Assembly: GCA_027924585.1 (NCBI GenBank)
Contig: BSBM01000871.1
Span: 496,001-560,000 of the forward strand
Reading direction: 5' to 3'
Source: Larix kaempferi
Lineage: Eukaryota > Streptophyta > Pinopsida > Pinales > Pinaceae
Length of the DNA stretch: 64,000 nt
A program made the translations under genes and the position numbers. Below, one piece after another: positions 56,104 to 64,000 of this stretch; within the stretch, counting starts at the first letter, position 1, and the number at the start of each line of letters is the position of its first letter. The notes under the pieces are model-generated. The model ran no database searches, had not been told where the DNA came from, and saw only the letters and a list, made by a program, of their open reading frames with translations.

Positions 56104-58483
56104 GGGTTTGAAATAGGCAGGCCTGCTAGGCCTTATCAATATGCCCCATTTTGTACGATTGTCGGAGGTCAATTCCTGCGTGAAACAGCTGCTGGCCTGC
56201 TTTCACGGTGGTACGTTGTGGCTGGATGAAGCAATCCCCGTCATGGTGCACTTAATTGCAGAGATTACCAGGTTTCCCAATGAATATGGGGTCGACCCAT
56301 CGCAGTATTTCAAGGGAAAGGAGAACGACAAAAATATAGCCGCGCAGTTGGTCAAGCACTATGCTTTATAGAAGGATGGGCGTGGGTACCGTACCAATAA
56401 CATCAATGATAAGGTGGTGCTCACCAGCACCAAGATACTTTCATGCAAAGTGGTACGGGGTGGTCAACCCAATCAGTGTAATTCGAGAATTGTGGCGTGT
56501 GCCGAGTATTGTGTGGTCGGAGTACAAATGAACTGGTTGTTGTTTCTATTGAATCAATTAGCGGAGGATGTTGTGGCAGTTCAAGCAGGAAAGGGCTCAT
56601 TCACATATAGATCATTTTTGCTATTGACTGCATTCGTGGCCTAGAAGGAGCCTGACGTATACCAAGGTATGGATATTGATGTTGCGAAAGAGCGTCGTGA
56701 TGCACGGTATCAAAACCCATGGTTTTTCCAAGAATAAGAGCGGACTAGAGAATGTGTGTTGCTATTCTGGTTATATTGGGAGATGCTCTGTGTGGCTACG
56801 ACGAAGGCACCCCAATTGTCCAAAGAAACCGCAACACAATTTAAGTTGATCATGGTGTTTGCAATTCGACTGCATGCAAATTATGTACAAGCCCGCTATG
56901 ACCCAGATAGGAATTGGTTGCTGACACCATATAAGGTGACGACGATGGAGTGAGAGGCTATCGTGAACGACTGGCCATCGGCATGGCGCAAACCCATGGG
57001 GTTGGCTGAGATTGAGGCTGGAGAACCGGCGAAAGGCCCAAATGATCGCATATCGGTGTAGGACCAGCGAAGTCATCATGATTCAAATCAAGAATCGATA
57101 AAGACACCAACAGATGACGATAGTGACTAGGCCCTTGAAGAGAACAGAACAAAAGGGAATCAGGACCCTGCGACAATCAGTGGGTTGCCCCTATCAACAG
57201 AAGCACAATTGGGCTGACTCATAAAAGCAATTGCTGATGCATCCACCGCAGTAGCTCACAAGATGACACTGAAGACAAATGAAGGTTTCCATGTGCTCAC
57301 TGCTCGTATGGACTCCTTGTGTGATATGGTTTCAAGGAAGGCACTTGAAGATACCATCAGTTGGCACAATCAGCACTGAGCCGTGGGTCAGGAATGTGGA
57401 GGTTCCCCCGACTGCGATTGTGACTGATGATGAGGCTGTAAACACCTTGCTATAGAGGTTGAAGAAGGTGACCCTCAATGTTAATGTATTTCCAGCGCAA
57501 TGATTTACAATTGTGCAGACAGTCGCTAGCCGAGAAATGGCTGATAGAATGGACAAGATCAGTGGTAAGTGCATGAGGTTACAGGAGCACAAGGTAGCTG
57601 CACAAGCCGCCATTGTATATTTGACAGGAAGGGCCACTGCAGAGCAGCAGGCTATGGATGAGCTAGAGGAGGACATCAAGAAAGAACGACATGAGAAGGC
57701 TCGTGAGATTGAAGAACTGAAGAAAGAATAGGACTAGCTCATCACGGAGAAGGCCCACATGTGGGATGATAGTGTACGAGTAGAGAGGGCCATTGTGGAG
57801 GCTTATCACCATGTGTCGTAGCCCACTGAAGGGTTTGATATGCTTCAATGTGTGCAGTAACTGGGGGATGCCACTGTCCAGTTGTGGCATAAGAATCAGG
57901 AGTTAAAACCTCAGGTGAATCCTAACACACCTCAAGTAGAAGTGGACGATCGCAAATGAGCCATTGAGGATATAGTAATGCAGCTGGCAGAGATGGAAAT
58001 AGTAGCAACAAAGCTCATAGCCAACACTATGTAGTTTTGGGGCCGGATCATTCAGGACGAGCAGGTTGAATAGCTGATGAAGTCTCGTTAGGAAGCAGAG
58101 GGGCAGTTGGCAACACTGAAGGTGGAAATGCGCACAATGTCACCCATGGACCAGGTTACCAAGTCTACAAACTTAAAAGAGTTACAGCAGCGTGTCACCA
58201 AGGCTGACGAGTGATAGAAGAAGTGTGCTGCGCAGCTGGAAGAATTCCAGGATGTTGGCAGTCAGTTCATGACCAAGGCTAGCGAAGTTCTCCAGACAGT
58301 ACAGGGACATCGTCAGCAAGTGGTTGTGAAGCTTACCGAGCACCCCTCGTCCCAAGACATCATCAATAGTCAGGAGGTGGCTATAGCAGCAAAGTAAATG
58401 GTGACGACAATCGAGTAGCAGTACAAGGATTTCAAAGTCAAAACCACATACTACACTATATTCTGCTGACGTGGCTCAAGGGC
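56104..58483 (+). pseudogene. Element A extra ORF, 3' part
   Basis: It continues the frame left at 47301. Open stretches separated mostly by TAG/TGA run through 56141-56371, 56414-56644 and 56756-56953 in one frame, then 57513 onward in another. Segments include VHLIAEITRFPNEYGVDPSQYF, an aromatic LLFWLYWEMLC region, and a long Glu/Lys/Gln-rich coiled-coil-like tail (MDELEEDIKKERHEKAREIEELKKE and later blocks to about 58480). In all it could have been over 800 residues. I do not recognise the family; an additional gypsy gene or a captured host gene are both possible. Confidence 0.55.
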
Positions 58484-58508
58484 GAGCCACAAGATTGTGT
58501 TGGTGTCC

Positions 58509-59358
58509 TGTTGGCAGGTAGTTTGGTAATGAAGAATTGCAGCATCGCTGATGCTGCAACATGTCAGAAGAGGCCGCGAAAGGTAGAAAGCTAGATTATT
58601 GTGTGGATTTTTGGTCAATTGTACCGCAGTTTGTGGGTTTTAGGTCATTTGGACCACATGTGATGTAATTTTGAGTCATTTGTACCGCGATATGCAGGCT
58701 TTTAGGTCATTGGACTGTGTCAGTTAGAATTTTGGGTTATTTGTCCAAAGTGTCGGTTAGGAAGTTGTTAGAAAGTGGACAAGCATTGTAAAGGTGGAAG
58801 CCTATTTATAGTCATAGATTCATATGTGTTGGATAACCTTGATCGGCAGTTTGAGCTGAGATGCGTCTGTAGTTGTGATCAAGAGTTATCTGCGAGGTCT
58901 GTGTTTTTGCAGAGATATTGTATCAGGGTTTTTGCTGAAGTAATATGACATGACATAACTATTTGGTGAAAGTCCTTGAGTATCTTTTATGGTAATGCAT
59001 GTTGCGATTCATGAATGATGATATGTTTTCTTGCTGTAGTTAATACCTTAATGTTATATTTGTCGCGATGAATGTTTCTCTTGAATAAATGCTATGAATA
59101 CAATGTTTCTAAAGTTAAATGCATAGATCTATCTTTGAATGCCGCGATAAGTTAAGTAATTGTTTCCGCAAACATTCTCCTTCATTCGGTGGAAATGTGG
59201 TTCCATCCACTCTCCCTTGAACATCTCAGGTGAGACGTCATCTACTCTGTAGGTCTTGCTGGACAGGGTAAAACCTATATGGGCCAGTGCTTAGGGAGAT
59301 CGCGGTGGGTTGGTGTCGACAGCGATGGGAACCCCTGTCGACTGGGTTTGAGTCAACA
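58509..59358 (+). mobile_element. 3' LTR of element A
   Basis: 850 bp, beginning TGTTGGCAGGTAG and ending GTTTGAGTCAACA. Same length as the 5' LTR with many substitutions. The start hairpin is 8 bp here (58539-58546 with 58550-58557). Confidence 0.93.
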
Positions 59359-59363
59359 CACAC
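59359..59363. repeat. Target-site duplication of element A, right copy
   Basis: CACAC, continuing into the (CA)n tract that was the target. Confidence 0.8.
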
Positions 59364-60269
59364 ACACACACAAACACAGACACACAAACATAAAATTCCT
59401 AACCCCCTATCTCTCTATGTCTCTCTAAATCCCTAACCCCCAATCTCTCTCTCTCTAAGCCCCTAACACCCAATCTCTCTCTCTCTCTCTCACTATCTAT
59501 CTATCTATCTAAACCCCTAACCGCAATATCTCTCTCTCTCTGTCCTTATAAACCCCTAAACCCTAATCTCTTTCTCTCTCTGTAACCCTTAACACCCAAT
59601 CTCTCTCTCTCTCTCTCTCTCACTATATATATATTTATCTATCTAAACCCCTAAACCAAATCTCTCTCTCTAAACTCCTAATCCCCAATCTCTCCCTCAA
59701 AACCCCTAACCCCCAATCCCCCCCCCTCTCTCTCTCTCTCTAAACACCTAAACTCCAATATCTTTCTCTTCCTTTCTCTCTAAACCCATAAAACTCAATC
59801 TCTCCCTCTCTCTCTCTAAATCTATAACCCCCAATCTCTCTCTCCATAAATCCCAACCCCCCAAATCTCTCTCTCTCTAAACCCCTAACCCACAATCTCT
59901 CTCTCTCTAAACACCTATCCCCCAATCTCTTTCTATACACCTAACCCACAATTTCTCTCTCTCTCTCTTTGTCTAAATCCATAACCCCAATCTCTCTCTC
60001 TCTCTAAACCTCTAACCTCGAATCTCTCTCTCTCTCTAAACACCTAACCCCAAATCTCTCTCCTTCTCAACTCCAACCTCTCTATCTCTCTCTCTCTAAA
60101 TCCCTAACCCTTATCCCCCAAATCTATTTCTCTCTCTCTCTCTAAACCCCTAAACCACAATCTCTCACTCTCTCTCTGAACAACTAACCCCCAATCTCTA
60201 TATCTCTCTAAAACCCTAACCCCTAATCTATCTCTCTCTCTCTCTGCCTCTCATTAAATTCCAAACCCC

Positions 60270-60309
<40 letters not shown>

Positions 60310-61241
60310 ATCCCTAACCCCCAATGTATCTCTTTCTCTCTCTCTCTCTCTCTAAATCTCTAACCCCCATTTTATCTCTCTCTAAACCCATGACCCCTGA
60401 TATTTATTTTTCCCTCTCTAAACCCCAAGCCCTTAATAGATATCTCTCTCTCTAAACTACTAACACCCAATCTCTCTATCTCTCTCACTATCTCTCAATC
60501 TATCTATCCAAACCCCTAACCCCAATCTCTCTCTCTTTGAACCCCTGATCTCAATCTCTCTCTAAACCCATAATCCCCAATCTCTCTCTCTAAACCCCTA
60601 ACCCCCAATCCCCCTCTCTTTCTCTCTAAACAGCTAACCCCCAATATATTTTTCTCCCTTTCTCTCTAAACCCATCAATTCCAATCTCTCTCTCTCTCTC
60701 TCTCTCAATTCATAACCCCCATTCTCTCTCTATAAACCCCAACCCCCAAGATCTCTCTCTCTAAACCATTAACCCCATTATCTCTCTCTCTCTCTCTAAA
60801 AACCTAACCCCCAATCTCTTTCTATACCCCTAACCCACAATCTCTCTCTCTCTCTTTAAATCCATAACCCCCAATCTCTATCTCTCTAAACCCCTAACCT
60901 TCAATCTCTCTCTCTCTCTAAACACCTAACCCCAAATCTCTCTCTTTCTAAATCACTCTCTTTAAAACCCTACCTCTCTCTCTCCCTCTAAAACCCTTAC
61001 CCCAATATCTATCTCTCTAAACCCCTAACCCCCATTCTCTCTCTCTAAATATTTAAGCCCATTCTCTCTCTCTAAATATTTAAGCCCATTCTCTCTCTCT
61101 CTCTAAACCCCTCAACCACTATTCATCCCTCTCTAAATCCTTGGCCCCAAATCTCTCTCTCTAAACCTTTAAACTTCAATTTATTTATCTCTTTAAACCC
61201 CTAACCCCCAATCTCTCTGTCTCTAAAGCGCTGACCTCCAA

Positions 61242-61272
<31 letters not shown>

Positions 61273-61510
61273 AAAGCTTTGACCTCTAATCTCTCTCCTC
61301 TCACTCTCTCTAAACCCCTAACCCCAACTCTCTCTCTCTCTCTCTCTCAACCCATAACCCCAAATCTGACTCTATCTGTCTCCAAACCCCTAAATCCAAA
61401 TCTCTCACTCTCTCTCTAAACCCCTACCACCAATTAATCACCAATTATTCTCTCTCCTTAAACCCCAAACTATCAATCTCTCTCTCCCTCTCAAAACCTA
61501 ACCCTAATTA

Positions 61511-61544
<34 letters not shown>

Positions 61545-61677
61545 AATACCCCTAACCTCCAATCTTTTTTTCTTTTTCTTTCTACACCCTTATCCCCCAA
61601 TAATCCTCTTTGTATCAATCTCTAGCGATAAATCCATAATAAGTAATCAAACTCCCTCTCTCTAAACCCCTAAACCC

Positions 61678-61716
<39 letters not shown>

Positions 61717-62169
61717 AATCCCTAAACTCTAATCTATCATTGTCTTTAAACCCCTAATCCCCAATCTCTCTCTCAAATCCCTTAACCTCCAATGTCTCTT
61801 TCTCTCTAAACTCCAATATCTCTCTCACCCTTTCTATAAACTGCTAACCCCCAATCTCTCTCTCTCTCTCTCTCTAAATCCCTAACACTGATTCTCTCTC
61901 TCTAAACCCCTTAACCAGCCAATATTTGTCTCTCTCTCCATCTCTCTCACTCTCTCTAAACCCCTAACCCATGATCTCTCTCTGTGTGTATGTCTATCTC
62001 TCTCTAAATGCTTAACCAATATCTCTCTTCATCTCTTTATATCTCTCTCTCTAAATCCCTAACCCCCATTATCTATGTCTCTCTAAAATGCTAAAAACCA
62101 ATCTCAATCTCTCTCTAAATCCCCGACCCGTGATATTTCTTTCTCTCTAACTAAACCCCAGGCCCCCAA

Positions 62170-62205
<36 letters not shown>

Positions 62206-62446
62206 TATTTATCTAAACCCCTAACCGCAATATCCCTCTCTCTCTCTAAACCCCTAATCTGAACCTCTCTCTGTAAAACCCTAACCTCCAATCCCTTTGT
62301 CTCTCTCTAAACCCTAACACCCAATATCTCTCTATCTCTCTCTTTCTCTCCCTCTAAACCCCTGACCTCCAATCCCTCTCTCTCTCTGTCTTTAAACCCC
62401 TGACCTCCAATCTCTCTCCTCTCACTCTCTCTAAACCCCTAACCCC

Positions 62447-62489
<43 letters not shown>

Positions 62490-62807
62490 AACCCATAACC
62501 CCAACTCTATCGCTATCTGTCTCCAAACCCCTAAATCTAAATCTCTCACTCTCTCTCTAAACCCCTAACTACCAATTAATCACCAATTATTCTCTCTCCT
62601 AAACCTCAAACTCTCAATCTCTCTCTCCCTCTCAAAATCTAACCCTCATTCTCTCTCTCTCTCTCTCTCTCAAAACCCCTAACCTCCAATCTCTCTTTAT
62701 TTCTTTCTAGACCCTATCCCCCAATAATCCTCGTTGTATCACTCTCTCACTGTAAATCCATAACAAGTAATCAAACTCTCTCTATCTCTCTCTAAAATAC
62801 TAACCCC

Positions 62808-62840
<33 letters not shown>

Positions 62841-63518
62841 AACCCCTACCCCCATATCTCTCTCTAACCCCCATTCTCTCTCTCTCTCTCTCTCAAAACC
62901 CCTACCCCCATATCTCTCTCTAACCCCCATTCTCTCTCTCTCTCTCTAAATACTAACCCACATTCCCTCTCCCCCCCCTCTCTCTATAAACCCCTACCCC
63001 CATATCTCTCTCTTTAAACCCCTAACCCACAATTTATTTCTCTCTATAAACACATAACCCTTAATCTCTCTCTCTCTCTAAACCCCTAAGCCATAAACAA
63101 TAAACCAACCTCTCCCTCTCTCTCAATCTAAACCTCTCACCTCCAATCTCTCCCTCCCTCTAAATCCCTAACCCTTAAGACCCAATCTCTCTCTATAAAC
63201 CTGTAATCTCTAACCTCTCTCTCTCTATCTAAACCCCTAACGACCAATCTTTTTCTCTCTCTCTAAACCCCTAACCGCCAATATATATCTCACTCCTCTC
63301 TAAACCCCTAAACCCCAATCTCTCTCTCTCTAAATCCATAACCTCTGAAATAAATCTCTCTCTCTCTCTCTCTAAATCCTTAACCCCCGGAATATATATA
63401 TATCTCTCTCTAAACCCTTACTCGTGAAATATCTCTCTCTCTAAACCCCTCACCCCAATCTCTCTCTCTCTCTAAAACCATCACCCCAAATCCCCCCCCC
63501 CCCTCTCTCTAAACCCCT
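59364..63518. repeat. (CT)n / telomere-like minisatellite, right block
   Basis: Continuation of the 438-3021 repeat. It also has higher-order duplication: about 61250-61660 matches about 62375-62780 through the same rare phrases (ACCAATTAATCACCAATTATTC and CCCCCAATAATCC). The + strand is again nearly G-free. The minus-strand ORF of 66 codons here is repeat-encoded. Confidence 0.95.
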
Positions 63519-64000
63519 GTTGGCACCCCAACAACTCCCCTTGATTTTTGCAAAATAAAGGGGTCCCCTCATGTAGATTTTGTAAATATGAATTTTTTGG
63601 TTTGTTTTTATTTTATCTTGCTTGGTTTGAGAGGTGATTCTATGGATTCTTTTCTTTTATTCATTATTCTTTGTACTGCTTGGTCTTTGGCTTGGTTTTC
63701 ATTTCATAAGGATTTCGATGGTTTGTGATTGATCTCTATCATTTCATTATAATTGGGTCTTTTGGCTTCTTGACGATTCTCAAATACTTGCATGAGTTAT
63801 ATCGAGCTTCTTAGAATTGGTTAAATAAAAAATATGTTATAAAACCATTTTATTTTCAATACATTTATATCTTAACTTGAACCAGTTAAAGATATTTTAA
63901 AAATTGATTATATTATTTATTTGGTTTTAGTTATTCATGTTAACTAACCATCCAAGCTCAAAAGTAGTTAATGATCAAATAATTCAATTTTAAAATGAAC
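63519..64000. other. AT-rich unique sequence, possible start of another LTR
   Basis: The minisatellite ends abruptly at TGTTGGCACCCCAACAACTC, which has the TG start and short inverted repeat common at LTR ends. AT-rich non-coding DNA follows to the window end. Without the other end this cannot be confirmed. Confidence 0.3.

Larger units (their letters stand above)
3027..59358 (+). mobile_element. Element A: old Ty3/gypsy retrotransposon holding all other insertions
   Basis: Two direct LTRs of exactly 850 bp bound a 56-kb span. A's own sequence is found at 3027-6988, about 42436-47301 and 56104-59358; the rest is later insertions (B-old with B-young, and C). In order A carries LTR, PBS, gag, PR, a second gag-like domain, RT, RNase H, INT, an extra sense ORF and LTR. 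Every coding part has stops or frameshifts, and the LTRs are visibly diverged, so the element is old and inactive. The RT has YMDD and no chromodomain is visible. Confidence 0.92.

Noticed and set aside
59740-59940. Arg/Glu-rich 66-codon ORF on the minus strand of the minisatellite
   Set aside because: (GA)n necessarily encodes Arg-Glu repeats. There is no start context, and the sequence is simple repeat.
1-64000. tRNA, rRNA or microRNA genes
   Set aside because: I saw no cloverleaf-like A/B box pair or rRNA-like sequence. The only tRNA-related signals are primer binding sites.

Overview
This is repeat DNA from a land plant. It holds no ordinary host gene and no RNA gene that I can support. 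Everything recognisable is a plant LTR retrotransposon or simple-sequence/minisatellite DNA: Ty3/gypsy polyproteins, Tat-lineage features (an extra archaeal-type RNase H and an antisense plant mobile domain gene), a Ty1/copia-like LTR piece, and a telomere-like C-rich minisatellite. The size and depth of nesting suggest a large, repeat-rich genome. A gymnosperm is my guess, but nothing here proves it.

The layers can be read from LTRs, target-site duplications (TSDs) and interrupted coding domains. (1) The base layer is a pyrimidine-rich minisatellite of (CT)n alternating with telomere-like TAAACCCCTAACCCCCAAT (438-3021 and 59364-63518). Its left edge is a copia-like LTR fragment (1-437) and its right edge may be another LTR (63519 onward). 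(2) Element A (3027-59358) is an old Ty3/gypsy element with two 850-bp LTRs and a CACAC TSD. It carries gag, PR, a second gag-like domain, RT, RNase H, INT and an extra sense ORF after INT. (3) B-old is inserted in A's protease: an LTR plus leader at 6989-7818 and a decayed body at 30417-42434. It is a Tat-like element with gag, PR, RT, RH, INT, aRNH and an antisense PMD gene. (4) B-young (7819-30416) lies inside B-old's leader. It is a tandem LTR-internal-LTR-internal structure of two nearly identical units. Both units lack RT-RH-INT but keep gag-PR, aRNH and the antisense PMD gene. (5) Element C (47302-56098) is inserted in A's extra ORF. It is a gag-less, RT-less relative with LTRs of 486 and 1105 bp.

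The most interesting system is the antisense gene of the B family. In all three units the minus strand carries a TATAAATAG box, a 38-bp first coding exon, an intron of 449-450 bp holding exactly eight copies of a 34-bp CG-rich repeat, and a large PMD exon. In the two young units the exon is 860 bp, followed by a 97-bp GT-AG intron and a last exon. The spliced frame is consistent. Unit 2 (28167-29900) predicts 395 residues with no internal stop; unit 1 has one nonsense codon and B-old is decayed. The sense leader has a matching array with 32-bp period, and a 13-mer core is shared by the two arrays. The gene converges on the sense aRNH ORF, and five CACGTG motifs lie between them. A hairpin-rich block upstream of the 3' LTR is shared by B and C.

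All five nonsense differences between the two young units are C-to-T changes, four of them CAG to TAG. This is what decay of a CHG-methylated repeat would look like.
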